Assembly (NCBI GenBank): GCA_944472135.2
Contig: OX235270.1
Span: forward strand, 143,731,632-143,795,631
DNA: 64,000 bases
Direction of reading: 5' to 3'
From: Trichobilharzia regenti
Lineage: Eukaryota; Platyhelminthes; Trematoda; Strigeidida; Schistosomatidae
This document shows, piece after piece, positions 34,930 through 46,884 of the stretch. The number at the start of each line of letters is the position of its first letter. The first letter of the stretch is position 1. The notes under the pieces are model-generated. The model ran no database searches, was not told where the DNA came from, and saw nothing but the letters and a program-made list of their open reading frames with translations. The position numbers and the translations under genes were made by a program.

Positions 34930-36485
34930 GACAGAGATGTATTCATCCTCGTGTGCTAGCTAACCCTAATATATGCCTACTCTGTTGTGTAGTTTTTTTC
35001 ATCTTTATTATTATTATTATTACTGGGTGGCTAAAATTCGTACTAACATGGTAACACAGCACATTCTAAGTATTCATCACTTTCATGCATAGATAATCAT
35101 CAAATTTACTTCGTAAAAGTAATATACTTGCACTTCATAGGCCGACCGCCTGCTCTATTTCAATCTTCAGTTCTCTTGCTTATCCAAACGACAACAATAG
35201 TATAAGTATAGAGGAAGCAATTAAACTCTGGCTTTGAAGAAAAGGTAATAAAATCAATAAGAGAAAAAAAGGTGATTTATGATGTTTATTTTTTTTGTTT
35301 TATTACCTGTGTTTATGGTGGGATTGTTTTTTTCTTTTCTCTCTCTCTCGCTCAGTGATGTTGGAAACTTTTTTCAAGTATAACACAAAACTACTTGTAT
35401 GCGACGCATTGTCTTTCACATATTCACACACACACACACACACAAACACACACAGATTTGTGTGTACATTAGTACTTAAAATTGTTTGCACTTCCCTATT
35501 GTGTTGCTTTTTGTTTACTGTTGATTCTGTGGGCAACCCATAAACAAATAAGTGAAACAATCTCGTGCATTGAATGATGAATGAATACTCTTCGCAATGC
35601 GTTGTGAGTGGAGTGAATAAAGCAAAAGAAAGCAAACAGATGAACACGATATTGCGAGAGATAAGCATAATGGATGAAGAAACTGGAAAGTGTTGAAATA
35701 TAAATGGAAACTAGCAACAGCACAACACACACACACTATTATAATTACTTTTTTCCCCTATTTTAATAACAGTTGTTTCACCAGGAGAGATATCGGAAGG
35801 CAAATTAGATGGAAACTATATATATGTTTATAATGAAAATGGAATGTTGTGCCTTTAATACTTTTGCGCTGTATTTATTCTATACGCACACACACACACA
35901 CAAAATAGAGTTTTATGTGTGAACCTATTTCCTTTGTTTTGGTACAACTGAATTAACTGTTAGTCTTTTAGTTGAAAGTCTTTAAGTAGGGATTATGTCG
36001 AAATTCGTTTGTTTGTTTTTTTCGGTTTTGTTAACCCCGATAAATACACACATGCACACACACACACTCAGTGTGTCACTCTTGTCCCATTAACAGCAAC
36101 GACAGCAACAACAACAACTGTTATCAAGTCAAATGAACTCTGTAATTTTATGTTTTATTTACATATACCGCCTTTATAATAAATAAAGCTAGGTGAATGA
36201 ATGTATATTTGATTAAATAAAACTAATAGGGATGTGGAACCTAACAACGGCCTCTTGCCTCCCACCCACCCCCACCCCAATGTTTCTGTATCTTTTGTTA
36301 CATATTACATCGGTGTTCAGGTGTTTAATCATAATTTTGTTTTTGAGAAAATTTTGAGTAAAAAGTTCAAGTGCGTTTGACTACTTTCAGAGATGACTGT
36401 TGCTGCTAACTTTCACTTTAAAAACTGAGTCATTATAAGCATTGGTTACCTTGTTGTTAGAGTCAGTTAAACGCTATGAGAGGCA
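34930..36485. other. AT-rich stretch with CT and CA microsatellites and a G4 motif
   Basis: (CT) at 35339-35350, (CA)n at 35425-35452, 35885-35902 and 36047-36067. The C-rich tract at 36261-36278 is a minus-strand G4 motif. Open frames of 80-120 aa on the reverse strand pass through CA repeats and lack domains. No gene was supported. Confidence 0.45.
36261..36278 (-). other. G-quadruplex motif (minus strand)
   Basis: C tracts of 3, 3, 5 and 4 separated by single A bases, so the complementary strand carries a tight G4 consensus. Confidence 0.8.
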
Positions 36486-36491
36486 GATGGT

Positions 36492-36687
36492 GCGTCGGTG
36501 GCACAGTGGTTAGTACTCTCGCCGACTATGCACATGGTCCGGAGTTCGATTCTCTGCTGGTGAACATCTGATATCTATGATCGGCCTGCGAAATTTGGGC
36601 TACTGATATTACATGCTGAAAATTCCATACCTATACTAAAACATACGGTGTGGAATCAAGATGCAATAAAAAATAAAAAATAAAAAT
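36492..36687 (+). mobile_element. SINE family B
   Basis: A box TCGGTGGCACAGTGGTTAGT, B box GGAGTTCGATTCTCT, body CATCTGATATCTATGATCGG, and tail (AAAAAT)n at 36665-36685. Confidence 0.88.
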
Positions 36688-36889
36688 GAAAGCCATATAA
36701 GGACTGATTCGTTACTGTCGTCAGGAAATGATCACTAAGCGTAAAACTCAAAAGCTATTGGTTTTTCCACTGTTCCATTCGACTTTCATTAATTATTCCG
36801 ACTTAAAGCATCAGTTTTCGTGAGTTAGTTTGTTGAGGTTTGATTTTCTTTCGCATGTTTCAGCATGGTATATTGTTATCATTTATGGA

Positions 36890-37140
36890 ACCGATGAACT
36901 GTCCACGGAGTATTGGACAGTTGTTTCATTCTGGTTGGGGAGTCATCGGAAGTACGCAACCACTGTCAGAGTTTTAACGCAAGACCTTCCAGTTGCAAAT
37001 CAAACTCATAAACCATTCAGCCACTGGGACTTTATTCAGTGACCAGCCCACGAATTCTAACTTCTACCAACTCGTGATATGCATATGCCAATTTACGCCG
37101 TCTGTGGCATAGATGTGATATGCAGCTGGCTGTCGACAAA
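36890..37140 (-). mobile_element. SINE family D with 5' extension
   Basis: Read in reverse the 5' extension (CACAGACGGCGTAAATTGGC, CACGAGTTGGTAGAAGTTAG) precedes an A box CAGTGGCTGAATGGTTTATG. It is followed by a decayed B box and a hammerhead block with core CCGAUGA (U4 to C) and GAAA intact. The tail past TCCAATACTC is truncated. Confidence 0.7.
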
Positions 37141-37179
37141 AGGGTGGGTGTACTGCTCATCAGTCCACTCCCTCCTCCT

Positions 37180-37832
37180 TTATGGCTGGCTGCGAGACCT
37201 GGCAATGGAGAATGGAAGACATGAAAAGATTAGCTGTCTTTGATCATAGGTGCCTGCGCTCTATCTCCCGTGGGAAGTGGTATAATAAGGTGAGCAATAT
37301 TGAGGTTAGGCGTCGGTCGAGTGTTAGGTAAGGAGGGGAAATCAGTCGACGAGGTTGTGAAATTACATCGACTGAGATGTTTAGGACATGTTTTACGCAT
37401 GCCTAATCATCGCCTTTCTCGACGAGCAGGGCAATGTTAGCTGACATAGGTTCAGGCTAGAAAAGAGCCAGTAAAGGTCAAACCAAAACATGTCGCCAGT
37501 CAATGAAATCCACAACAGTTAGTTTAGGTCAGCCACGTAGGAAGGTGTAGACTTCCTCACTGGTTGGGGTCGTCGGGACGGTAAAAACCAATGGTTGGAA
37601 ACAATTGATGATATGGCTCAAAATCGTTCTCAATGATGCAAATGTATCCACTCCTTGTGACTTATGATTTCCAATGAAACTACATTGTTCTTCGTTACTT
37701 CTATTTCTTTGTCTCATACGTCTATTTACTGTCTCTATTATGCATTTCTTCTCTTGCTTTGTGTAGTACATGGAGTGTAGCGACTTGAACTGACGCACAT
37801 CGGTGCAAAGTTATTTGTCGAAAACAGACAGA
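37180..37832 (+). mobile_element. LINE family F (RTE-like), 3' end
   Basis: Homologous to 4540-5228: CTGGCAATGGAGAATGGAAG, GACATGAAAAGATTAGCTGT, then the GHVLRMPNHRLS region, the ATGGCTCAAAATCGTTCTCA segment, and the 3' end ACTTGAACTGACGCACATCG with a CAGACAGACAGA tail. Several frameshifts are present; the 89-aa reverse open frame is not a gene. Confidence 0.75.
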
Positions 37833-39975
37833 CAGAACTCGTGATATATGTAGAGCAACTGGAGACACTAGTCAATATTATCTTTGGCGAGTATTCGTTC
37901 TAACTGTCAACCTGGTGTGTTGTAACTGATGAACACAGTAAAGTTTCTATATAAAAATGTGTGACAGAATGAACTTGTTATAGGTAGATAATAGCCCACT
38001 ACTCGGCAACACCTGTCAGTCACAAAAGCCTCTTCAATAACAACGAGATAATGAAATACATATTTGCCCCTGAGGTGATGGATGAGTAGCAAAACACATA
38101 AATCGAAAGTGTATAAAATTATTTTTTAAAAAAAAGACAACATGCTAAATGCCATACCATCTGGTGTAGGAGATTTTATTGTATTCTCAAGTTTCTTTTC
38201 ATGTAGATTAAATAGTGAGATCAAAATCCCATTTGTCAACACATTCATCGTGATCTCATCTGTTTGTTAATGGCATCCTTCCTACAGCCCATTCACATTC
38301 CAATTTTATTTATTTATTCAATGGAGAACTTTCGTTTTAACTGATTATCTGTGTGCCTAAAGAGACTTTTATCATTATTATTATTATTATTACTATTTTC
38401 TTTTGGTTGTTATTCTTTTCACATTATGGATTTGTTAATTATAGCTGACAGATAGTTTAATATAAGCCAACGTTTTTAGTGTGTACAAATGAAACTCTCT
38501 GTGCCTACACTACTGGTCTTTCTTCTTCTCCCAAATCAGCCTTTAATGATGAAATAACAGACGATTTTACAAACTATGATATTTGAAACTAACGGAAGCT
38601 GTCTAGTTGAATTAAAATTTTAGGCATTTTTGCCTTTTTGTCATATTTAATCATCTAAGTTGAATTGATGTGAACAAAAAAAAAGAGGGAATAGCAATAG
38701 AAAGGCCTTACTTTTAGAATGTGATTCGTGCCAAATTCCTCTAATTTAGAAATGGAAGTTATGGTAACAGAAACTACGTACCACTGATTGACTGCACACC
38801 ACTAACATTGACCAGAGGGACTTGTCATCCATGTCATCAAGGCGATCTGAACACCGGATGCCCATTTCGCTCGTTTACAACCGAGCTCATCAGCGGTGTA
38901 CACTCGGTCTGACTCAATGAGGTCACACAGCAGAATCGGTTCAAACCAGCCAGTCGCATCTCTCGAACTGTGTGCATTGTAAATCTGTAGCTAGTTTGCA
39001 AGTTATAAGTCTGATTTGGCCATACCTGTTGCGTTCGCCTTAAATATTCCCTCTTACACAGATGAATCATAGCGGGCAATTCACAGTTATCAAATCAGTT
39101 CTCAATTTTTCAAACTAATTCTCAGTGTAAACAGTTTAAGGTGATTATTTCACCACAGTTGCCTTTGAAAACCAAGACTGCTGATATCAAAACGTGTGAT
39201 CTTCTTGATAACATAAATAGCAATTAGCTCTCTGAGCTACGTCAAGACCAAGTGTGCAGCTGATGAGTTCGGTCCTGACCAAGTGAAAAAACTGTGAGGT
39301 GTTCAGATCTGACTAGCAAGTTCTGCTGGCTGATGCCAGTGGTAGTAGTAATTAACATATTAAATGGTGTGAGTATTTCTTAAGTGTTTAAACATCACCC
39401 TTTAGATGTTTGCTGACTATTTAAATATTTTAAGATAGTATATCTCTTTGTTTTTTGTTGGCATAGCCATATACACTGTGTACTTGCTAATTTAAAGCAA
39501 TGGTATGTGTTCCTTCTCTTGTGATTAGAAACATGCCTTCATCGTAAATCAGTCGTGATTAACTCTGTATTTGGTGTTTCCTTCGTGTCTAAGCTAACCA
39601 AGTATGATTAAGTCTGTTTTCTTTTAAATTACCAGCGTCAATATTCATTAAAATCTTTCTTAATCTGCATAACTTGATCACGAAAATTTGAGGATTTTTC
39701 TACGGACAGTAGGAACAGATACCACTGTAGAATGAGGTGAAATGCTTGTAAGGGAATACTCAAACCTTGAGGAGAAGAAAATCTATTAGATAAGTATTGG
39801 TTTGTAGGGACCCTACTGCCGGACCCTACTGTTCACGACTTCCCACTAGAACCCCAGGTAACTAACTACCTATGTGAATAGGGCCAGTCGCTCGTGAGCA
39901 TCTCAATGAGATTCAAGTATTGCTATAAAACGCTTGAAAATATTTCGGGTATCAGTAATAATACCAACTGAAAAC
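37833..39975. other. Unassigned stretch
   Basis: Mostly AT-rich with an (ATT)n tract near 38374-38393. 38780-39110 is less AT-rich and includes an 80-aa reverse open frame (39079-38837) with a balanced composition but no family resemblance. A TATAAATA-like promoter is not apparent. Possibly host sequence. Confidence 0.4.
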
Positions 39976-39977
39976 TA

Positions 39978-40190
39978 ACCTGTAATGCTCGCTAACCACG
40001 CACATGGTCTGGGTCTGATGCCTAGCCACCGGTAGCCTAAATCTCGTCCAACCAGTTGTAAGTCCTGTAAAGTGGAAAGACTGGATGTAAGTCTAGCCAC
40101 CCGAAATCGTGAAAATAACACCACTGCTACTGACATTTTGACAGCTAAGGCCTGAAGTTCAATGTTCTACTCGAATCAAAAAGGGATAGA
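39978..40190 (+). mobile_element. SINE family C, diverged, forward
   Basis: Head fragment GCTCGCTAACCACGCACATG with B-box-like GGTCTGGGTCTGATGCC, body GGATGTAAGTCTAGCCACCC, and the 3' end CCTGAAGTTCAATGTTCTAC. Eroded copy. Confidence 0.6.
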
Positions 40191-41250
40191 AAAGTAAATC
40201 TGTACTTGAACAGTTGATGTATTGGTGAATATGGCAATTAATTTCCTCGGTATTGTATTCTTGCTTATTAAATGTTATTATATTTGTTTTAAAAATTTAG
40301 ATAGTAGTATTAAGCAGCGCACGATTTCCATGGTATTGAAGTTATGTTGACAGTACTTTACCATTATTACCTGGATGACGCTAAAATTAATTATTAAATT
40401 AATTAATTAATTAATTAAATAAAAAAGGTTATTGTGGGAATTAATTAGTTAATTAACACGTTAGAAACAACAGTAGCAGTACCGCTATTCACTTTCAGTT
40501 ACAGTCTCCTTTTTTTATTTACACTCTTGTCCCACCTTCCTGAATTAATAAATGTCTTTTCATGTAGGTCTGTCTTTGACTGTTCAGCCATGCGGGTTTG
40601 CAAATGCCACAGTGTACGAACAGAGATACACGTGGGTATGTGTCTGTTTGTGTTTGATTAACTTGATGACAACGTAAGCCGTAGACTGTGCAAAAAGTGA
40701 GTAAGGTATGGTGCATAGTTCACACAGTTTAGTTTCTAATCTGAATAATCTAACCCAACCGATGACGACTTTTGGATGTGAAACGCTAGAAGCTGAAAAA
40801 AAAATCAAAAATTAATTACTTGTCACAATAACTGTGACAGAATTTTCTTCTATTTAACCTAGTATTATTATTATTATTACTATTAATATTATTAATATTA
40901 GAACAGTTGGTTGTTATTAGAGCAACAAGAGCAATGAAGAGACAAAGACAAATCTCAGCTTTGGTTATTTTCTCATTATTAACTTTCTACTCCTGATTCA
41001 CTAAATGTGATTAAAGTCCGTCTTATTTCTTTCTTTATTTATTACCCTCTCTGTTGTCTTGTTGACTTTGACAACAGTCTGCCTAGTGATAAATTGTTTA
41101 ACCTTAGTTACCAGACAGTGTATTTAAACAATCAAAAGGTTAATCATATATCAGATTAAGTGAAATAGTCTCTTTCATCAGATGAAAAAGAAGAAGCCTT
41201 GAAAACAATTCTTGATTTATTCGTCATTTCTAAAGAAATAGTTATCATTA
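40191..41250. other. AT-rich spacer with TTAA tetranucleotide repeat
   Basis: (ATTA/TTAA)n at about 40390-40420. The 65- and 74-aa reverse open frames have no domain. Nothing else was recognised. Confidence 0.45.
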
Positions 41251-41254
41251 TTAT

Positions 41255-42105
41255 AATTCCGTTGGGTCCTGAGTAGAACACAGAGGTTTCAGCAGAACAT
41301 CTTCTGTTCTTTGCTGTCACTTTCTTTGTTTTAGCCGATTCAACGATCACCCAGCAAGATTTCGCTTCCTGCTAACACTGCATCCTCTATCTCACTAATG
41401 ATTCTACACCTGAGGTAACAACAGAGGACCTAACTAGCACCTGAAGCCATTCAACTGTCTTCTCAGTATGTTTCTAATCCATCTTTACTTTCTTCAGCAC
41501 AAGTGTTAGGCTTTTGGTTTGTTCACTGCCATAGTTTCTATTTGATTATCCTTTCTGGTCATTTGATCTTAGTTAAGGAGGCAGTAAAGGCAGTTCTGAA
41601 TGCTTTTGGTAACTCTTCAAGTCTCTGATCTATATAGATCTGCTAACTTCACATTGGTATTGAAAATCATAATCTTGTTCTTTACTCTGAGGGCAGTAGT
41701 TTCCCATACCACCGATTTCAGAGTAATGAAGATTTGAATAGCTTTGTTATCCTCAGCTGTGCTGCTGGTAGGGGAAACTATGACTTCCTTCGAGTTTCTT
41801 CCGTTGATAGGAAACAGCACTTTTTGTTATAGGCAAGGTATCTTTATCATCTCACTGTCTTCTGTGTGTTCATTTAAAGTCCCTTCTTTAATGAACTTTA
41901 TTTCTGGCATGTTGCTTTTCGCTAGCAGATCTTCTAGCTTGTGTGACATTATATACGAAGCGTTCGCGAAGCCAAAATCGTCTAAAATCTTTTCTTCAGT
42001 TCAACAAATGACCGCCTTGTCGCTCCCCATAGTCTGTTGTACGATTCAATCCATCAAGATCAGAAATATGATCGGTAGTAGAAGACGGCATTGTCCTACC
42101 CTTAA
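41255..42105 (-). mobile_element. LINE family G (RTE-like), old copy
   Basis: In reverse the element ends GAAACCTCTGTGTTCTACTC and carries a decayed C-terminal tail. Identifiable in-frame piece: VVWETTALRVKNKIMIFNTN from about 41735 to 41660, the LKPVWKSSAL..NKIRIFNTNVK stretch of better copies, then LYRSET. It is more diverged than the other G copies. The 124-aa forward open frame is its complement, not a gene. Confidence 0.6.
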
Positions 42106-42235
42106 GAAATCACAATGAAACATCAGCCAAGACTTAGTGAATAGGCTTCAGTTACTGGTCTAACAAGTAGCGATCAGACTTGGAAATTTCTCCTAGCTGG
42201 ACACAATAATATCGAAGGTTTAAGCACATTTTTTT

Positions 42236-42458
42236 TCCTTCACGTTCCCAGTGGAAAGCAGGGCTCCAAGTTAGAAGCTTAAAATTTCTGTATTACTGTT
42301 AATTATTACAGGATGAGGTTGCTAGCCTCATGCTCAACCTTTCCGCTCTACCAGTCACTGCTGGCTTAGCGAGGTAAAGGAGTGCGTCAGCCTGGGATCG
42401 AACCCCAGGCCATGTGCATGGTCAGCTAACATCCTAACCGCTGTGCCACCGATGCACT
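42236..42458 (-). mobile_element. SINE family C
   Basis: In reverse: A box TCGGTGGCACAGCGGTTAGG, B box GGGGTTCGATCCCAGG, body CTCGCTAAGCCAGC and GGTTGAGCATGAGGCTAGC, 3' end CCCTGCTTTCCACTGGGAAC. Confidence 0.88.
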
Positions 42459-42459
42459 T

Positions 42460-43020
42460 TAAGCACATGAGGTCTTTAAAACTGTTCAGTCTAATGCTAC
42501 TATAATATATGTATTTAATACCCAATATAGTGATTTCAGAGAATTTAACAGTTTTTCTATTTTTTATCCACTTTATTCAGGTAAAGAACCTTTCAGACAA
42601 CGCTGCCTGTTTTGGTAAAACTGGAATAACAAATATCCCATAGACAAAGGAATGCCCTAAAAGACACTATTTCAAAAACCGCAAAGCATTTCTGTACCCA
42701 TTATAATTCTTAAGAGCCTAAGGTAAGACTAAATTACCCAAACAATTTCAGTAGTTGATTGCAAAAGAGTAGGATGAGTAAATTTTGTTACTGACTCTTG
42801 TAATGGTCGTCCTTATCTAGAATAAATTCCGGTCTGTTGACTTCTGAACGTCTCCAGTTTATTTGTTTACCAAAAATATGATACATTTGATAATTAGGGG
42901 GAACATTCTTGTTTACTGTGCATGTTTTCTTTTACCTTGTGATTAACAATATAGGTAATAGGAAACTTTATATTTTTGAACTAATCATCAAAGCAAACAC
43001 TTTTTGGAACCTTAATGTTT
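42460..43020. other. AT-rich spacer
   Basis: No feature recognised. Confidence 0.45.
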
Positions 43021-43025
43021 TATTT

Positions 43026-43610
43026 TTGTTATTCCCTTGGGTTCCAAGTGGAAAATAGGGCTTCAACAAACAAATCTCCAATTTGTTATCTTTTCGGGTG
43101 TCCTCTTCAGCTGGGTACACGATTGCCCGTAATCTCTCATCTCCCCCAACGCCACACCCTCTTCCATATCACCCTCGCACCGACAACCCACTCGTCGCTT
43201 CCCATTTGGATTCTACTCGAACGATGGCCTGCATTGCGCGCGATGTGATTCTACAGTTTCCCCAGCGTATGCCTGGTGCATCTACATTTTCTCTTACATA
43301 TTTGTTGAGCTATCGGCTCATGGTTGGCTTGTTGCTACCCAGAGATTCTTGTTACTAATTCTTTCTGGCAGGCTAGCCGTTTGATCTTCAGTACGAAGTC
43401 AGCAAATGTGGCAGCTGTTATTGAAAATCCTTTTCATGAAACATGAGACACATTTCATCCAACCTTCAGAAGTCTACGTTTTTCGCTTGCCCACAGTGAA
43501 GCTAAAGCTTACCAGAGAAACATTTCGATTGAAAGTCAGGCATATTTCACAAAGACATCTTTCCAGGCTTAAAGTAGGTCTATCGAATAGGTTATAAATT
43601 CTAATTCGAG
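43026..43610 (-). mobile_element. LINE family G (RTE-like), 3' end
   Basis: In reverse the 3' terminus is GAAGCCCTATTTTCCACTTGG then CCCAAGGGAATAA. The preceding tail carries GATGAGAGATTACGGGCAAT and CGAGTAGAATCCAAATGGGA. The 43300-43600 part is very decayed. Confidence 0.7.
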
Positions 43611-43719
43611 TACTTTACGTTTCAAGAGTGGTGGATTTTCACCTTCAGAATTTGACTCCCTCTTTATGTTACCGACTTGCTCAGGTAGCTAACCTGAGTT
43701 CAAATAGTATGGTTTGATT

Positions 43720-44045
43720 TGACACTAGTAACTAGCGCGATGTGTCTAGTCCTTTCTTTGGTGCAGACTGAATTCTGTCAGTCAGTCAGTCAGGTTTGTA
43801 ATGTGGCCACCATTCTAGGTAGCTCACCATCACGGTGTGCATTGATTTGATGGTATTAGATATTTGGAGGCAATCGTCAGGAAGCCTTGTACCTAGGTTT
43901 TGTGCTAGTCGGTACTCATTAGTCAGCAAGGCGTATCTGCAAACTTGAAGAAACTCATGTCCTTTCTCAGATTCGAACCCGGGTCACCCAGTGCTGAAGT
44001 GGGTCTGAAACGTTATCAATGAGCTATTCGAGCTCGCGGCTGACT
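43720..44045 (-). mobile_element. SINE family E, left unit of a head-to-head pair
   Basis: In reverse: A-box-like TAGCTCATTGATAACGTTTC at about 44010-44030, B box CCGGGTTCGAATCTGAG near 43973-43990, hammerhead-like block 43884-43932, then a body running to 43720. The 43720-43770 portion has the motif ACACTAGTAACTAG also found, in direct orientation, at 44075, so the two units are not simple mirror images. Confidence 0.65.
43884..43932 (-). ncRNA. Hammerhead-like fold in SINE E
   Basis: Perfect helix I GCCUUG/CAAGGC. Helix II is GUAC/GCAC (one A-C mismatch) with CGACUA loop. AAAA replaces GAAA, helix III is the loopless palindrome CCU/AGG, and the triplet before helix I is GUA, which is permitted in hammerheads. 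The core has CUGA and GA separated by five bases (CUAAU). The topology matches a hammerhead but the core is not canonical. Confidence 0.45.
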
Positions 44046-44300
44046 CCTATAGGACTGTAGTGGATAGTTTGATTGGACACTAGTAACTAGTGTGATGTGT
44101 CTAGTCCACTCTTTGGTGCAACACTGAATGAGGCGGGTTCGAATCTCAGAAAGGACACGAGTTCCTTCAAGGTTGCAGATATGCCTTGCTGACCGGCGAG
44201 TGCCGACTAGTACGAAACCTAGGTGCAAGGCTTCCTGTGGCCGATCGCCTCCAACCATCTGATTTGACTTTGTCAACTGAGTCTGATTGGACATGCTGCG
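44046..44300 (+). mobile_element. SINE family E, right unit of a head-to-head pair
   Basis: GACACTAGTAACTAGTGTGA starts the unit, then B box GCGGGTTCGAATCTCAG at 44134, the hammerhead-like block 44183-44231, and CTTCCTGTGGCCGATCGCCT after it. The 109-aa reverse open frame is not a gene. Confidence 0.65.
44183..44231 (+). ncRNA. Hammerhead-like fold in SINE E
   Basis: Helix I GCCUUG/CAAGGC, helix II GUGC/GUAC with CGACUA loop, intact GAAA, and helix III CCU/AGG with no loop. There is a four-base insertion in the CUGANGA stretch, and the base before the expected cut is G, which is not cleavable in known hammerheads. Predicted inactive. Confidence 0.45.
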
Positions 44301-45930
44301 CTGGTAAGGAATGGCCCGAAAGAAGCAAGTGAGGTTAGCAAGCACTACCGGTTGATTTCAGTAATCTATATCACTACTAATACTAGTACTCAGTGATAAA
44401 ATGCACCTTGACGATAGGCTTGTTAACTTCATCAGTATAGGAATAAGTTTGGCTAAGATTCAGGTTATTTATATAGGTCCTAAAAACTTTATCAGGTATA
44501 TAATGACTACACAAAGTGTCTTCCTATAATCAATCTACTGAAGTCTGTAGAACTCTCATCAACTGATGTTTTCTCGTCTATATCCTATTTCTGAGAAGCG
44601 AATTCTGCACATGTTGATCCACAAACTCTATATCTTTCTTCTCTTTTATGGCTTTAGGAAGATTCACTAAATCACAGTGACAATGACCCATAGTATACGG
44701 TGATACATTGACTTTCCATAGCTTCTCAAATAGCATCAGGTGTCAAGAGAATCTCTTAAGAAGCATCTGAAATGAATTCAAGGTAAAAAAAAAGCCTACA
44801 ATCTTATTGAGAGTGAAATCACAAGGAGGATTTCGATAGCACTATTGTCATTTTTTTCTTTATTATCGTGTGTTTAGTATATACTCATAATAACAGTTAC
44901 CCTTGTGTACACGCACACACACGCACGCATGTCAGTGTGTAGGGAATTCTCAATTAAATGGATTACTGTTAGTAATAGTAAGTAGTATAGAAAATGAATG
45001 TACATCTTACTTGACATGATCACAACAATAGTAATCATATTAGAAATAATTTATTAGATTAGTGTAAGAAGAACATACGTGTATTTCTTTGCCTTCGCCT
45101 TAATAATTATAAATAATTTATTGATGGACCATTATATTAGGCGAAAAGGAACTTGGGGTACTGAAATACAGAAAGATATTGAGAGATAGCGAGAGAGAGA
45201 GAGAGAGAGAGACATAGAGAGATCAGGGAAATGTGAAACATTTTTTGTAAATATCAAGGTAAGAAAATCCAGAAATAAGTTCCCTCTATTCTTCTCCATC
45301 TCATGCCTCTTCAGTGTCTGTTCAGAGTTATTCGGTTATATATATATATATACAGGAATATATATGCACCATATATATATATGACAGTCTGACAGGCTAT
45401 ATATCAAGTCATAATTATGTATGTATTTACTTGCCTCTTTCAATATATGTTTACAAGGCAGTGGAACAAAGCAAACAGACAAAAGTGACATGAATACACA
45501 GATACGTAGAGATATGGATATACGCGCATATTAAAGCAGACTTCCCCGAAGTGAAAGAGACAGTTTGCAGGATATATATAATTATAATACTGTTATTAAA
45601 TCAACAGCAATAACAGTATAATAGACAAAATACTTAACGGATATTACATGAAACGATCGAAGGCACATTTTTCTTTTCTAGGTTGGCAACATAATAAGAT
45701 TGCATTTTGTTTACATTGATTGAGGGAAAGTTGCTTAATAACAATAGATCTTATGAAAAAAAGCCTTGCCTTAAATGATTTCATTGATGGATAAGAGGAA
45801 AGGAGATTGTGAATAATTCTGCATGAATCCGTTTGTCATTGAGCTAAGAAAACACTGAAAGAAAGAAATGAACTACTAAGAAACCAGTTGTTGGGGTTTC
45901 AGACCTAAAACTGTTAAACGCTTCAGTTGG
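44301..45930. other. AT-rich stretch with GA and TA microsatellites
   Basis: (GA)n at 45188-45211, TA tracts at 45339-45352 and 45370-45381, and a TA tract at 45933-45952 that borders the LINE G copy. No gene was recognised. Confidence 0.5.
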
Positions 45931-45952
45931 AGAATATATATATATATATATA

Positions 45953-46842
45953 GCACGAATTCTGGATGCGATCAAGCTACTGAAGTCCAGGAAGGCAGTA
46001 GGAACAGATGGAATTGCGCCATAAGCACTGAAAACGGACCAAGAGACTGCAGCAGATGTTGGAAGGAAGGGAAGTTGCCTACCTATTGGAGAAGACAGGA
46101 GTACGTTGGACCAACCAGAAGACTCTAGAAGATCTAGATTTCGCGCGTGGATGACATATGTCTAAGGTCACACAAACTCGAAGACTTACAGGCGAAAACC
46201 AACAAACTGGCTGAAGAGACTGGCAGCGAAAACAGAATTGTAGGTGGCCATGTAGAAGACGGATATGATGAAGATAAGCAAACAGGAGTGCCCCCGGGAA
46301 GGACCAATGACAATCAGTGGAAGAAATTTGGGAGAGTTCACATCCTCCAGCTAGGAAGCATCGTTTCAAATTCAGGATGAGGCACGGACGAAGATGTCAA
46401 AGTCAGACTCGGAAAGGCAAGACACGTCTTCACCAACCTGAAACCAATTTTGGAATTCCCTGCTGTATTCAGCATAGAGAACAAGATTCGGATTTTTAGC
46501 ACGAATGTGAACTCAGTCAGTTATTCTATATGGGTGGGAAACTTGGCCAGCGTGTCACGAAAAGGATTTCCAACAGGCTACTACAGGCTTTTTTCAACAG
46601 CTATCCCCTTCGCTGACCCCATACTGAAGATCAAATGACTAGCCAGCATGAAAGAATAAGTAACGAGAAACTCTGGCTGGTGACAAACCAACCATGAGCC
46701 GATCGGTCAACAAATATTCAGCAGAAAATGGAGATGGGTCGAGCATACACTGAGGAAACTGTCGAATGACATCGCGCGTAATGCAGGCCATCGTTTGAGT
46801 AGAATCCAAATGCGAAGCGACGAGTGGATCGTCGGTGCGAGG

Positions 46843-46848
<6 letters not shown>
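45953..46848 (+). mobile_element. LINE family G (RTE-like), internally deleted copy between TA tracts
   Basis: Starts ILDAIKLLKSRKAVGTDGIAP (finger region before motif A), then jumps directly to sequence around motif C (EDLDF at 46131). This removes motifs A and B, so it is an internal deletion derivative. After motif C the frames read LEDLQAKTNKLAEETGSENR, then GSIVSN and RKGKTRLHQPETNF. The copy ends within the tail at GTCGGTGCGAGGCTGA. (TA)n tracts border it at both ends (45933-45952 and 46849-46893). It shares the 4-base motif C insertion with 33531. Confidence 0.8.

Positions 46849-46884
<36 letters not shown>

Noticed and set aside
35303..35668. 121-aa reverse open frame
   Set aside because: It crosses a CA microsatellite (VCVCVC) and a CT run; composition is driven by the repeats.
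38837..39079. 80-aa reverse open frame
   Set aside because: Balanced composition, but no recognised family, no start context or splice signals, and no upstream exon; not enough to call a gene.
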